Of a stretch of DNA of 64,000 nucleotides, positions 52,407-61,673 are shown one piece after another. Position 1 is the first letter of the stretch; every line of letters begins with the position of its first letter. Source of the stretch: Maridesulfovibrio sp. (GTDB lineage Bacteria > Desulfobacterota > Desulfovibrionia > Desulfovibrionales > Desulfovibrionaceae); contig NZ_OY781616.1 in the NCBI RefSeq assembly GCF_963677005.1, positions 627,501-691,500 of the forward strand, in the 5' to 3' direction. The notes beneath the pieces were generated by a model. It worked only from the letters and a program-made list of their open reading frames with translations. It made no database searches and was not told where the DNA came from. A program made the translations under genes and the position numbers.

Positions 52407-53075
52407 TTATCTTTTGCCGGAAAAATATTCGGCGTATTTTATGAAATAGATATGTTCTGCAATGTTGGTGATGTGGTCTCCGACCCGTTCCAGACAGCGC
52501 AGAGCAAAAAGGAGTGAAATAAAGCCCTTGCCTTCCAGATCTTCCGATTCCACGCAGTCTTTCAAACCAAGCACGGCCTCTTTGAAAAGAGCATCGACAT
52601 TGCTGTCGCTGTGCCAGACATCCAGAGCTTTCTCAACGCTTTGTTCCTTGAAGGCAATAAGGATATTCGTGAGCATGGCGGTCAGTTCCTTGCCCATATG
52701 CTGCACATAGACAAGGTGCGGAGTGTGTTCCTGTGCAAATCCCCGTTTGCCTCTTTTGGCAATACTTTTAGCGTAGTCGGCTATACGTTCCAGATCGGAG
52801 GCAACTTTGCTGCTGGAAAGGATGTAACGAAGGTCTCCGGCCTTGGGTTCCATCTTGGTCACTATCATAAGTGAAGTGCGGTCGACCAGATGCTCAAGGT
52901 TGTTCACCTCTTCATCCCTGTCTATTATGGCCTGTGCCTTGTCCGGGGCATTTTCCTCAAAAGAGGCGATGGCCGCGGTCAACTGGTCCAGAGCCAGATT
53001 GCCCAGATCAAGAACAAGGGATTGAAGTTCCGATAATTCGTCCTCATATACTTTGAGGGGGTGCTGCATATCCAT
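52407..53075 (-). CDS. phoU: PhoU-family phosphate signalling protein
   Basis: A 222-aa, all-helical protein made of two repeated three-helix bundles. It starts MDMQHPLKVYEDELSELQSLVLDLGNLAL, and metal-binding E/D-x3-D motifs recur (DRDEEVNNLEHLVD). The start is the ATG preceded by AGGAG 7 bases upstream; the open frame continues 31 codons further without a ribosome site. PhoU links the PstSCAB phosphate transporter to the PhoR kinase. No pst or pho genes lie in this window. Confidence 0.94.
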   Translation of the reverse strand: MDMQHPLKVYEDELSELQSLVLDLGNLALDQLTAAIASFEENAPDKAQAIIDRDEEVNNLEHLVDRTSLMIVTKMEPKAGDLRYILSSSKVASDLERIADYAKSIAKRGKRGFAQEHTPHLVYVQHMGKELTAMLTNILIAFKEQSVEKALDVWHSDSNVDALFKEAVLGLKDCVESEDLEGKGFISLLFALRCLERVGDHITNIAEHIYFIKYAEYFSGKR

Positions 53076-53237
53076 TAAATCACTCCTGCGGCCGAAAGAA
53101 AGCGGCCTGTTGCAATAATTGTTTGTTTCCTTGTACGGATCGGCCTGCTTAAAGCACGATCCTTTCATGTAGCGGATACGTTATTATTGTTACAGGATTA
53201 TGGCGTGGGCGGGGTGATAAGGAAATAAGATTCGATT

Positions 53238-54197
53238 TTATGTGTCCGGTTGCTTTTTAAAGGAAAAATTGAGGCCGAATTCACGTTCCAGGATTTCCAT
53301 TGCCCGTTTTTCGTTGGCGGCATAGAGTTCCGGGTTGAACAGGGCCTTGTGCCCGGTCCAGTGATCCATAACTTCCGACAGATTCCGGTGCGCGCAGGTC
53401 TGGCCGACATGGTGAACATCGCGGAACCAGGCCATTCCGGTGTCATATACAATGCCCAGATGGGTTTTGAATTCCTGCCATTTTTCTCCTTCTTCCGGTT
53501 CCCGGATAATCCCTTCGAAAACGTGGGCTCCGAACGGCCTTGCCGGACCGAGCGGAGCGGTCAGAGGGCGCGCTTTTTCCAGATTAACCAGGGCGCACCA
53601 TTCGTTCACCCTGCATGACGGCAGAGGCCATGGTCTGGTGCGCAGGCTCGGGCAGACCATGTAGCTTGATACATCGGTCGGAATATAGCCTTTGGGGGCT
53701 CCGGCCATCATGATGAACTCCTTCAGTGTGGGGCGGAAGTCCTGATATTTTTCCGGTGAGCATTTCCCGTGATGATAAGCCGGGCACTGGCAGCACAGTC
53801 CGACTTCTCCGGCAGCAATGTTATCGCCGATAACATTGAGAAGCAGTCCCGCAGCATCGCCTTTGAAATACACATCGTTGTGAATGATCAGCACATACTT
53901 CTTATCGCTTTTTTCCCATCCGTACTGGTAACGGATTGAATGACGATAATCTTCCTCCGTCAGTCTTGCTTCATCTATATGATTGATCCAGCGCCAGTCT
54001 TTCGGTTCATGGACCGTGATGTTGTCCATAAGTTCCAGTATGAACTGACGCCCATACTGTTTCGTTTCTTCCGAACGTTCGTTGACAAACCATATACGGT
54101 CTATCAGATGCCCGCTGTGTTTCATGAGTGAAAGCAGTGACAGGGCGGTCTGAAACGGTTTTCCATAGGCGTTTATGAGTACATCGATGAGCGGCAT
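53238..54197 (-). CDS. Glycosyltransferase-like protein of unrecognised family (paralogue B)
   Basis: A 319-aa paralogue of 2482-3423. The opening MPLIDVLINAYGKPFQTALSLLSLMKHSG matches the start of paralogue A. Also shared are SIRYQYGWEK, the HND strand end, the Cys cluster (CCQCPAYHHGKC), WPLPSCRVNEWCALVNLEKAR, PFGAHV and WFRDVHHVGQT. Three Cys and one Trp-Cys pair are conserved in both, suggesting a metal site or disulfides. It is cytoplasmic by sequence. It is next to galE, a UDP-galactose supplier, on the same strand, which fits a sugar transferase without proving it. No known family assigned. Confidence 0.85.
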   Translation of the reverse strand: MPLIDVLINAYGKPFQTALSLLSLMKHSGHLIDRIWFVNERSEETKQYGRQFILELMDNITVHEPKDWRWINHIDEARLTEEDYRHSIRYQYGWEKSDKKYVLIIHNDVYFKGDAAGLLLNVIGDNIAAGEVGLCCQCPAYHHGKCSPEKYQDFRPTLKEFIMMAGAPKGYIPTDVSSYMVCPSLRTRPWPLPSCRVNEWCALVNLEKARPLTAPLGPARPFGAHVFEGIIREPEEGEKWQEFKTHLGIVYDTGMAWFRDVHHVGQTCAHRNLSEVMDHWTGHKALFNPELYAANEKRAMEILEREFGLNFSFKKQPDT

Positions 54198-54251
54198 TGG
54201 CTGTTTCCGGTCAGTTTGTCTGTGTAGTTGGGGCTCCGTGAGTCCTCGTTA

Positions 54252-55244
54252 TCAGTAGGCCGGGCTTTTATGCCAGCGGTAGGCTGTCTCAATTATTTCA
54301 CGCAGATCAGCGTAGGCCGGTTTCCAGCCGAGTTCTTTCAAGGCTCTGGAACTGTCCGCCACCAGTCGCGGAGAATCTCCCGCTCTGGCCGGTTCGAAGT
54401 CATATTGAATCTTTCTGCCTATAACCTCGCTTGCGGCATCTATCACTTCAAGTATGCTGAAGCCTTGACCGTTGCCCAGATTGAAGCAGTGCGTTCCGTT
54501 GTTGCGGGACATATAATCGACAGCGGCAAGATGTGCGCTGCAAAGGTCCTGAATATGGATATAGTCGCGAACACAGGTCCCATCGGGAGTGGGGTAGTCC
54601 TGCCCGAATATTTTCAGCCTGCGGCCCTGATCTATGCTGCTGAGCAGAATGTTGGGGATGAGGTGTGTTTCGGGGTTGTGGGCCTCGCCTATGGTTCCGT
54701 CCGGGTGCGCTCCCGCGGCATTGAAGTACCGGAACCGCACGGAATTCAATCCGTAAGCTGTTGCGTAATCCTGCAGGATCTGTTCTATGAACAGCTTTGA
54801 CCTGCCGTAAGGGTTGAGCGGGGCCAGAGGATGTTCTTCGGATATCATATCCATGACCGGATCGCCGTATACTGCCGCTGTTGAGGAGAAGACAAAGCTG
54901 TTTACACTGTGCCTGCGCATGGCCTGAAGCAGATTCATGGTCCCGGTCACGTTGTTGTCATAGTAATCGAAAGGTTTTTCCACCGATTCGCTGACCACAA
55001 TCAGTGCCGAGAAGTGAAAGACTGCATCGTAACTGCTGCCGTCAAAGGCCCGTTCGATGTCTTCAGGGTTCCGCAGGTCTCCCTTGATAAATCTGCCCCA
55101 CTTGAGGGCTTCGCTGTGGCCAGTGGAAAGGTTGTCGAATACAGTTACCTGATGGCCTGCTTCAGCGATCATTCGGGCCATATGGGAACCGATATATCCG
55201 GCCCCGCCGCAAACGAGCAGGGACAGTTTTTCGTTTGTTGACAT
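54252..55244 (-). CDS. galE: UDP-glucose 4-epimerase GalE
   Basis: A 330-aa extended short-chain dehydrogenase with GGAGYIGSH near residues 13-21, the FDNLSTGH stretch after strand 2, and the catalytic YxxxK in NPYGRSKLFIE. The GalE-specific region SVRFRYFNAAGAHPDG is present. GGAG lies 5 bases upstream of the chosen ATG (55244). An ATG 45 bases upstream is in frame but unsupported. It interconverts UDP-glucose and UDP-galactose. Confidence 0.95.
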   Translation of the reverse strand: MSTNEKLSLLVCGGAGYIGSHMARMIAEAGHQVTVFDNLSTGHSEALKWGRFIKGDLRNPEDIERAFDGSSYDAVFHFSALIVVSESVEKPFDYYDNNVTGTMNLLQAMRRHSVNSFVFSSTAAVYGDPVMDMISEEHPLAPLNPYGRSKLFIEQILQDYATAYGLNSVRFRYFNAAGAHPDGTIGEAHNPETHLIPNILLSSIDQGRRLKIFGQDYPTPDGTCVRDYIHIQDLCSAHLAAVDYMSRNNGTHCFNLGNGQGFSILEVIDAASEVIGRKIQYDFEPARAGDSPRLVADSSRALKELGWKPAYADLREIIETAYRWHKSPAY

Positions 55245-55556
55245 ATTTTCTCCGGAAATGTTTTTATAAGCGTATATCGGACAGGACAATTATTTCGTAA
55301 ATTGATCTGTTTGTCGAGAAAGCAGTGTGTCCTGTGCCGGTAAATGAATGGCGGCACAGAATGCCGGCCGTAGAACGGGCTTGGCTGGTCGGTGGCGGTG
55401 TTTTGGCGCTGTAGCTACCCGTGATCATGAATCCGGTTTTCCTGGATCGAAAGTCATGGATTCAGGCAGACTGTTCTATTCCCGGTAATCATAGTGTGTT
55501 ATTAATGTTTTGTTAGGCCGTGGTTTCGCAACCTTTAGTTGAATGAGGTATATACT
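55245..55556. other. Gene-free divergent intergenic region
   Basis: 312 bases between galE (-) and the DUF4139 gene (+). A TGAATCC / GGATTCA inverted repeat lies near 55426-55466. Otherwise I see no ORF, RNA or clear promoter; both gene promoters should be here. Confidence 0.4.
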
Positions 55557-57095
55557 TTGATCAAAAAAATATTTTTATTAACGGTTATGCTTGTCCTGGC
55601 AGGCAATTATGCAGCTTTTGCTGCTGCTGAGAGAGTGGTCTTCTATCCTTCCGGGGCTGAGTACTCCTGTGTGACCAGAGCTCAGGTCAAAAGTGATGAG
55701 AACGGTGAGTACGTTCTGTTTACTTTAACAGGGCAGGCGAGTCCTGATACCTTTATTGTTGCCTCAAGGACTGACGGAGTTGCCGTTAATGATGTCTCGT
55801 GGACATCAAGCCGTCTTTCACTCTCTCCGGACGCTCAGGATACCGGCCGGAAAATCGATCAGTTGAAATTCAAGCTGGCCACTATTCTGGCCGAAAAAAA
55901 GGCCGTTGACGGAGGCATTTCATTCTGGAATGAGCAGGGGGCCGGCAAGGAAATCAGGACTTCCGAACTGGAAAAAATATCCGGTATGGTGGTCGGGAAT
56001 CTAACTTCCTTGTACGAAAAGGCCGCCGGTCTTGATGTGAAGATCAGGGAGACCGGAGAACTGATAAAAGAGCTTGAACGCAAACTGGCTGAAATGAGCG
56101 GACCAGGACGGAAAATCTGGCTGGTTCGTGTTTCTGTCGCTGCCGGCGGGGTCAAAAGCGCCGAATTCAGGATCGGTTATATGCTCGGCAATTGCGGTTG
56201 GACTCCCAAGTACAAGATTGATGCTTTTCCTGATCCCAAAGAGGTCAGGTTTTCATTCGAGGCGGAAATCCGGCAGGGCAGTGGCATGGATTTCAAAAAT
56301 TGCGAAGTGGCCCTTGCAACGGTAAAGAAGCGTTCACGCATCTCTCCTCCCTCATTGTCCCGCTGGGTGATTGCGCCAAGAAAAGAGCCCGAAGCCCGGT
56401 TTGCCTTTGATGCGGCCGAAGAACAGATGGCAGTGGCAATGGCTCCGAGGATGGTTGAGGCCAAAGCGGCAGCGAATGTGCGGGAAATAAAGGCTACATA
56501 CTCGTTGTGGCAACTTGGCAAGAAAACAATTCCGGCCGGATCTACGCGGAAGTTTGCTGTTGAATCGGAGACCTGGAAGTCCGAATTTTCGTTTATGGCC
56601 CGCCCTTCGCTCAGTCCCGATGTCTTTGTTTCGGCAAAGTCCGTTCTTGAAGAAGCCAAGGATTATCCTCAAGGCGAAGCCATTGTTTTTATGGAAGGCG
56701 CCATGATCGGAAAACAGCATTTTGTCTTTGCCGGAAAAGAAAAAGAGATGTTTTTCGGCTCCGATCCCATGCTCAAGGCTGAGCGCAAGACTCTGGAAAA
56801 GCAGTCCGGCGAAAAAGGCCTGTTCGGCTCAAAACAGACATACAATTGGAAGTACGCTATTCAGCTTGAAAACAGCCGCAGGAATCCGGTTAAAATCACA
56901 GTGCAGGAAGCTGCGCCCATTTCCGGCGACAAGCGTATCAAACTGGAGTCTTCCACCAACCCCACTGCCAAGGTTGAGGACAATAATTTTGAATGGCAGG
57001 TGGACGTTCCCGCCGGAGGCAAGGCCGATATTGAATATTCTGTGCAGATGAAGGCCCCTGACGATATGAAATTGAATCTCGGCTCAGGACAGTAG
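55557..57095 (+). CDS. Exported DUF4139/MuiA-like protein
   Basis: A 512-aa exported protein. The start is the TTG at 55557, with GAGG 9 bases upstream; another TTG lies 18 bases earlier. The signal peptide (IKKIFLLTVMLVLAGNYAAFAA) is followed by a short beta-rich N-terminal domain (RVVFYPSGAEYSCVTRA, as in DUF4140), a coiled coil (about 100-190, KIDQLKFKLATILAEKKA) and a beta-sandwich (about 190-512) with the DUF4139 pattern WTPKYKIDAFPDPKEVRFSFEAEIRQGSG. Proteins of this type are known as mucoidy inhibitor A family, but no biochemical function is established. It sits alone between two divergent or convergent neighbours. Confidence 0.83.
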   Translation: MIKKIFLLTVMLVLAGNYAAFAAAERVVFYPSGAEYSCVTRAQVKSDENGEYVLFTLTGQASPDTFIVASRTDGVAVNDVSWTSSRLSLSPDAQDTGRKIDQLKFKLATILAEKKAVDGGISFWNEQGAGKEIRTSELEKISGMVVGNLTSLYEKAAGLDVKIRETGELIKELERKLAEMSGPGRKIWLVRVSVAAGGVKSAEFRIGYMLGNCGWTPKYKIDAFPDPKEVRFSFEAEIRQGSGMDFKNCEVALATVKKRSRISPPSLSRWVIAPRKEPEARFAFDAAEEQMAVAMAPRMVEAKAAANVREIKATYSLWQLGKKTIPAGSTRKFAVESETWKSEFSFMARPSLSPDVFVSAKSVLEEAKDYPQGEAIVFMEGAMIGKQHFVFAGKEKEMFFGSDPMLKAERKTLEKQSGEKGLFGSKQTYNWKYAIQLENSRRNPVKITVQEAAPISGDKRIKLESSTNPTAKVEDNNFEWQVDVPAGGKADIEYSVQMKAPDDMKLNLGSGQ

Positions 57096-57148
57096 GCAGT
57101 ATAAAGCGCACATATAGTGCGCGAAGAGATCAGAAATAATGAAATAAG

Positions 57149-57198
57149 AAAGGCTGGAACAAAGTGTACTTGAAAGTACATACGTTCCAGCCTTTTTT
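57149..57198. terminator. Bidirectional terminator between convergent genes
   Basis: A 12-bp stem AAAGGCTGGAAC / GTTCCAGCCTTT, extended inside by GTACTT / AAGTAC, with a T6 tract on the right and A-rich sequence on the left. It serves the gene ending at 57095 (+) and the porin ending at 57232 (-). Confidence 0.88.
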
Positions 57199-57231
57199 GT
57201 TTTCGCAGGTCTTTATGGTAAAGACAGTTTA

Positions 57232-58515
57232 TTAGAAATTGAAACCCATGCTCAGGGAAACAATATGGGTGATTGAATCCTTAGTGGTGGTGTACAGTAC
57301 TCCGGATGTCGGTCTGGCGTCTATAGTACGTTTTTTCATCCACAGGTACATGTAGGATGCATCAATGCTGAAATTTTCATAGGTCCAGCCGAGACCGCCT
57401 GAGACGATCTGGCGATCATTTGTCGGCAGCATATAGTCTTCATACCCTTTGCGGATAGGGCTCTGGTCATAAACGTAACCGGCCTGCAGAGCGAGGCTTT
57501 CAATCGGCTTGTATTCGACACCGAACTGGAATCTCCAGACGTCCTGCCAGTTTTTCTGCACAACTACTGTATTTCTACCGATTGCGTTGGTGCTGTCGAA
57601 CTCATAGGTAAGGTCGCTGTAGTCACTCCACTGGGACCAGATGGCGTCGAATTCTACACTGAGGTTGTCCATGAGGTCATAGGAAGTACCGAACATGAAC
57701 ATGTTCGGGGTTTTCATGGTCATGCTCACGTCTGTATCGTTGTATAGAGCTGTTGTAACTCCATCGGGACGGTCATAGACGGCTTTACCTTCTGCCCTGT
57801 GACGCATCTTGCTGCGCCAGGAAAAACCCAGAGCCCATTTGTCTGTGGGGGTGATGCGGATACCTACGTTGAATCCGGGAGTGACGCCGTCTACCTTGAT
57901 GGTCTGGTCCACGTCACCGGCAGAGGTGGTGGGATCATTCTGGCGGGTGGAGTCAATTTTTTTGCGCAGGTCGGCTTTGACGTACATGAATTCCATACCG
58001 GCAGCCACGGAAACAAAATCGTTGAATTTATATGCGAGGTTCGGGTTCAGGGAATATGTTTCAATCGATGTGTTGTAAGAAGAATATCTTCCTTCCCAAT
58101 CTTCATCATATGCAGTACCGAGACCGTATCTTGTGTATGCTCCGACTCCAAGCCACAGATTCTCATTAATCTGCTGTGTAATGAATGCATGCGGAGTATA
58201 GAAAATTTCCTTTTTGATGTCGGTATCCGTCTGCACCCCGTTGTAGGTGGTTGTAAGAGTGTTTTCCGGTGCGATTGCTGATACACCAACCATTGTCTGC
58301 GTGCCTTCCAGCTGTGTAATACCTGCCGGGTTCCAGGCAATAGCTGACGGATCGTCCGCTCTGGCGATCATTGTTCCGCCCATGGCGTTGCCGCGGGCAC
58401 TCCATTCGAACAGAGCGAAAGCCGCAGCTTCCGCATTTCTGCTTCCCCCCGGGACTATTGTATAGCCCGTCATGATCAGTAGCGTGCACAGGCACACTAT
58501 AAATTTAGCCTTCAT
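57232..58515 (-). CDS. FadL/TodX/OmpP1-family outer-membrane porin
   Basis: A 427-aa outer-membrane protein. A signal peptide ends near residue 30 (NAEA-AAFALFE). The mature N-terminus shows the FadL hatch signature SARGNAMGGTMIARADDPSAIAWNPAGIT. Alternating strands follow, and the chain ends in SMGFNF with a terminal Phe. GGAG lies 5 bases upstream of the chosen ATG; the open frame runs 22 codons further. It probably admits long-chain fatty acids or other hydrophobic compounds. A perfect inverted repeat lies about 100 bases upstream. Confidence 0.93.
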   Translation of the reverse strand: MKAKFIVCLCTLLIMTGYTIVPGGSRNAEAAAFALFEWSARGNAMGGTMIARADDPSAIAWNPAGITQLEGTQTMVGVSAIAPENTLTTTYNGVQTDTDIKKEIFYTPHAFITQQINENLWLGVGAYTRYGLGTAYDEDWEGRYSSYNTSIETYSLNPNLAYKFNDFVSVAAGMEFMYVKADLRKKIDSTRQNDPTTSAGDVDQTIKVDGVTPGFNVGIRITPTDKWALGFSWRSKMRHRAEGKAVYDRPDGVTTALYNDTDVSMTMKTPNMFMFGTSYDLMDNLSVEFDAIWSQWSDYSDLTYEFDSTNAIGRNTVVVQKNWQDVWRFQFGVEYKPIESLALQAGYVYDQSPIRKGYEDYMLPTNDRQIVSGGLGWTYENFSIDASYMYLWMKKRTIDARPTSGVLYTTTKDSITHIVSLSMGFNF

Positions 58516-58610
58516 AAACACTCCTTCATAAAAACTGAAATGCATGCGACTTTCTATGCGGTGCAGAAAGTCTCCCCTCACTGAAATAGTGCTTACTGAC
58601 TAGCTTGAAT

Positions 58611-58636
58611 GTTAAATCATGTAAAGCTGATTTAAC
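58611..58636. promoter_or_regulatory. Inverted repeat, candidate operator of the FadL gene
   Basis: A perfect 9-bp inverted repeat GTTAAATCA / TGATTTAAC with an 8-base spacer, about 100 bases upstream of the porin start codon. Size and symmetry suit a dimeric repressor or activator. None is encoded next to it. Confidence 0.5.
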
Positions 58637-59049
58637 GCATGTGTAAAATGTTATGAAGATAATTTACAAAACAATATATATTTCCATACATGTGTGTATG
58701 TTTATTTTGCAGAAGTGCTTTTAAATGTAACATATATGTTGCTGCAAAGTTAGATGGGACAAAATCATATAATAATTTATTGTGTTCTATTGTATTCTGG
58801 TTTTTTGTGTAAAATAGTTTTGAGTCAAAGGTGTTTTGCTGCAAAAAAATGTTTTTTATTAATATGATTGATGTTTAAATAGTTTTGATCTGTTTTTATT
58901 GTAAATTTTTATATGCTAGTCGTATCAATTTTATGGTGCAGTAGGTTTGTGGCTCAAGAAAATTTTACGTGTTCATAATATATAATGTGTTGGTGTGTGC
59001 TGACATACTTTTTTAATTCTGCTGGTATAAGCATTTTGTTGTGGCAAAT

Positions 59050-59097
59050 TAAAAATCCGGGCCGATCTATGTTTGAGACATAAATCAGTCCGGATTT
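59050..59097 (-). terminator. Terminator of the thrC-tlyA operon
   Basis: AAATCCGG (59053-59060) pairs with CCGGATTT (59090-59097), extended by an inner imperfect helix ATCTATGT / ACATAAAT. On the minus strand the outer arm runs into TTTTTAATT. It lies 35 bases past the tlyA stop. Confidence 0.8.
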
Positions 59098-59131
59098 ATT
59101 GTATGTATTTCAGATAGGTAATTGTCTTTGT

Positions 59132-59875
59132 TTAACTTATAAAATATGCCAGATATTCCTGATTACCTTTCGGTCCTTTTATGCTTGAGGGAACAAGTCC
59201 TTTGAGTTGCAGCCCGAGATCTGTTGTTGCAAAATTAACAACAAGATCAATAGTGTGCTGTCGCAAACTTTCGTCCCGAACAACACCTTTGTCTGTCTGG
59301 CCGGGGCCGACTTCGAACTGCGGCTTGATCAGGCAGACAAGTTCACCCGGACTTTTGAGGAAACCTACAAGCGCCGGGAGCACCTTGGTGAGCGAAATAA
59401 AGGAAACGTCACAGACAACAAGATCGACCTGTTCCGGGATCAGGTCTGCTTCCGCATGGCGCAGGTTGACCCTTTCGAGATTGACGACCCGGTCATCCTG
59501 CTGCAGTTTCCAGTGCAACTGGCCGTAACCCACGTCCGCAGCGTAGACCTTTACAGCTCCGAACTGGAGCAGGCAGTCGGTGAATCCTCCGGTAGAGGCC
59601 CCTGCGTCCAGAGCGGTCTTACCTTCGGGGACCAGTCCCAGTTCCTCAATAGCCGTCAGCAGCTTGTAGCCGCCGCGGCTGACGAAGCGGTCGCGGCCCT
59701 TGATCACTATTTCAAGGTCTGGATCAAGCTGCATGCCCGGCTTGGTTACCGGGATTTTCTGGCCGTCTTTCAGATAATGGGCCTGTCCGGCCATGATGAT
59801 GCGTTTGGCCTGCTCGCGGCTTTCCGCAAGCCCTTGGGCGAAAAGCATCTGGTCGGCACGTTCCTTTTTTGCCAC
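59132..59875 (-). CDS. tlyA: TlyA-family rRNA 2'-O-methyltransferase (S4 + FtsJ-like)
   Basis: A 247-aa protein with an N-terminal S4 RNA-binding domain (ERADQMLFAQGLAESREQAKRIIMAG, residues about 4-65) and a Rossmann methyltransferase domain. The SAM motif is LDAGASTGGFTDCLL near residue 89, followed by VDLVVCDVSFISL and IKPQFE. The family methylates cytidines in 16S and 23S rRNA and was once called haemolysin. It starts at GTG directly after the thrC stop, with GGAG 9 bases upstream, so the two genes are coupled. Confidence 0.94.
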   Translation of the reverse strand: MAKKERADQMLFAQGLAESREQAKRIIMAGQAHYLKDGQKIPVTKPGMQLDPDLEIVIKGRDRFVSRGGYKLLTAIEELGLVPEGKTALDAGASTGGFTDCLLQFGAVKVYAADVGYGQLHWKLQQDDRVVNLERVNLRHAEADLIPEQVDLVVCDVSFISLTKVLPALVGFLKSPGELVCLIKPQFEVGPGQTDKGVVRDESLRQHTIDLVVNFATTDLGLQLKGLVPSSIKGPKGNQEYLAYFIS

Positions 59876-61327
59876 CTACTTCTTCTCCAGCCCCAGCATG
59901 GAAACTACGTTGTCAGCGGCCATGGAGATGTAGTCGGCCTCGGACAGACTGTCTTTTTTCTGGCTGTCGATAACCAGTTCAGGTTTGTTGGCCCGGGAAG
60001 CATCGGGGGTGACTTCGTATTCGCTCGGGAAGTCGTTGCGGTAGTACATGTCCTGAAAACCGACGAACTTGAGCTGATGTGCTGTGGAATCAAGAACAGC
60101 GGATTCGTTTTCGGAAATCAGGCCGAGTTCCTTGGCTCTGATGAGGCCTGCAAAACATTCTCCGCCCTGAGTGCACGCGATGTGGCCGTGGGAGTTTGCC
60201 AGCAGCATGGAATCCATGATCATCTGCTCGCTGACCTGTACAACCTGAAAAGCCTTTTTGCCGCCGATGGCTTCGAATTTTTCCGCAAAGTGCTTAACGC
60301 GCGGAAAGGACACGGGGTTTCCGATCATTGCGGCCTGGGCAACGGACGGCTGGACCTTGACGGGCTTGTACTCGCGTTCTTTCGGGTCTTCCACGGAATA
60401 GTAGCGGTAAACCGGGTCTGCATGAGCCGACTGCACACCGAATACTCGGGGCAGGTCCGCGATGATTTCCAGTTCATAGAGCTTGAGGAAACCGGCCATG
60501 ATGGCGGTGATGTTTCCGGCATTGCCGATGGGTACGAAAATACATTTGTCCTTCAGGTTCCAGTCATACCACTGGGCAACCTCAAAAGCGTAGGATTCCT
60601 GACCGAGAATACGCCATGCGTTCTTGGAGTTGAGCAGGGCGACCCGATAGTTGTCCGCCAGATGTTCGACCACCTTCATGCAGTCATCGAATACTCCGGG
60701 AACTTCGAGAACCTTTGCGCCGCTGCCCAGAGGCTGCGCCAACTGCTGCGGAGTGACCTTGCCCTGCGGCAGGATGACAACGGATTTGACCGGGCCGTCC
60801 ATATAGGATGCATAAAGGGCTGCGGCGGCGGAGGTATCTCCGGTGGAAGCGCAGACGGTCAGAATTTCATCCCAGTCGTTTTTGTTCAGCAGGGCGTTTA
60901 TGTAGCTGAATGCGCAGGCCATGCCCCTGTCCTTGAAAGAGGCGCTGGGGTTCTGACCATCGTTTTTGTAGGCAGTTTTGACTCCGGTGACATTGTTTAT
61001 GGCCTTGCTGGATGCGACAATGGGAGTATTGCCTTCGCCCAGATAGATGATTTCATTTTCTTCCATGACCGGGGCGAAGAGTTCATAGAAACGGAATATG
61101 CCGCGCAGGCTGTCGTTTTTGGTGGTTGCGCGGGCATCAAATATTTCGCGCCATTCTTTACCGCTGGTCTTTTTCAGTTCACCGAAGGTAAGATCTTCAA
61201 GGATAAATACCGAACCGCATTTCGGACAGGTGTAGTGCAGTTCGTTAATGTCATATCTGGCATTGCAGCCCAGACAGTGGTACTCCATTTTGCCCCTGTA
61301 TTCAGGGAATTTGTTAGCCTGGATCAT
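59876..61327 (-). CDS. thrC: Threonine synthase
   Basis: A 483-aa PLP enzyme. It has the zinc-ribbon-like N-terminal extension (Cys18, Cys21, Cys34, Cys37) seen in some threonine synthases, then the substrate site YLGEGNTPIV and the Schiff-base lysine in NPSASFKDRG (Lys132). VPIGNAGNITAIMAGF is the phosphate-binding loop. It converts O-phosphohomoserine to threonine. A plus-strand ORF of 767 codons covers this gene and tlyA but is a compositional shadow. Confidence 0.95.
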   Translation of the reverse strand: MIQANKFPEYRGKMEYHCLGCNARYDINELHYTCPKCGSVFILEDLTFGELKKTSGKEWREIFDARATTKNDSLRGIFRFYELFAPVMEENEIIYLGEGNTPIVASSKAINNVTGVKTAYKNDGQNPSASFKDRGMACAFSYINALLNKNDWDEILTVCASTGDTSAAAALYASYMDGPVKSVVILPQGKVTPQQLAQPLGSGAKVLEVPGVFDDCMKVVEHLADNYRVALLNSKNAWRILGQESYAFEVAQWYDWNLKDKCIFVPIGNAGNITAIMAGFLKLYELEIIADLPRVFGVQSAHADPVYRYYSVEDPKEREYKPVKVQPSVAQAAMIGNPVSFPRVKHFAEKFEAIGGKKAFQVVQVSEQMIMDSMLLANSHGHIACTQGGECFAGLIRAKELGLISENESAVLDSTAHQLKFVGFQDMYYRNDFPSEYEVTPDASRANKPELVIDSQKKDSLSEADYISMAADNVVSMLGLEKK

Positions 61328-61673
61328 GCTTCCTCCGCGGAAAATATTTGTGTTAAGTTGCAGCGCTTATGCGCAGTTATCTGTTCTGAATATGTTTTCG
61401 ATAGTCTTGTCTGGATATTCTTTCAAAGAAAGCCGACAGCCTCGCTTTTAGGCTTTGTCGTCTTAAGTGAAAAAAAAGCAGTTCTGATTTTTATAAGTTA
61501 TGATGATTAGCCGGTAAAGCGGCGAAGCCTAATTAAAAAAGTTTAGGATTCTTAAACCATTTTCAAAGGGTTTAAGGCCCCCGGCAGGCCTTGTAGCCGT
61601 TAGGCGAGAAGCTTTGGCTTCGAGTCTTACGGATACATGAGAGCAGAGATGTCGCCGAAGGCTCTTCATTTTT
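61328..61673. other. 346-base intergenic region with stacked hairpins
   Basis: Between the DUF456 gene and thrC, both on the minus strand. From the DUF456 end it contains, on the minus strand: GAAGCCAAAGCTTC, AAGGCC-(7)-GGCCTT, CTTAAACC-(10)-GGTTTAAG, and an overlapping GTTTA-(7)-TAAAC followed by six T (ending near 61535). The last is a plausible terminator for the paaK-DUF456 pair. The rest resembles, from memory, a repeated intergenic motif of Desulfovibrio genomes. The thrC promoter must lie in the remaining 200 bases. Confidence 0.5.

Larger units (their letters stand above)
58516..59131. other. 616-base gene-free, very AT-rich region
   Basis: Between the porin and tlyA genes, both on the minus strand. 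Base composition is far richer in A+T than the coding neighbours. It holds three perfect inverted repeats (58611-58636, 58685-58700, 58729-58740) on the porin side and a terminator at the tlyA side. The one ORF inside it (minus strand, 58632-58844) has no ribosome site or recognisable product. A small RNA or a long regulated promoter is possible. Confidence 0.55.

Noticed and set aside
58632-58844. A 70-codon minus-strand ORF in the AT-rich region
   Set aside because: No ribosome site, low-complexity composition and no recognisable features.
59207-61510. A 767-codon plus-strand open frame covering tlyA and thrC
   Set aside because: It is exactly antisense to two well-recognised genes, has no family resemblance and no ribosome site. 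It arises from codon bias of the real genes.
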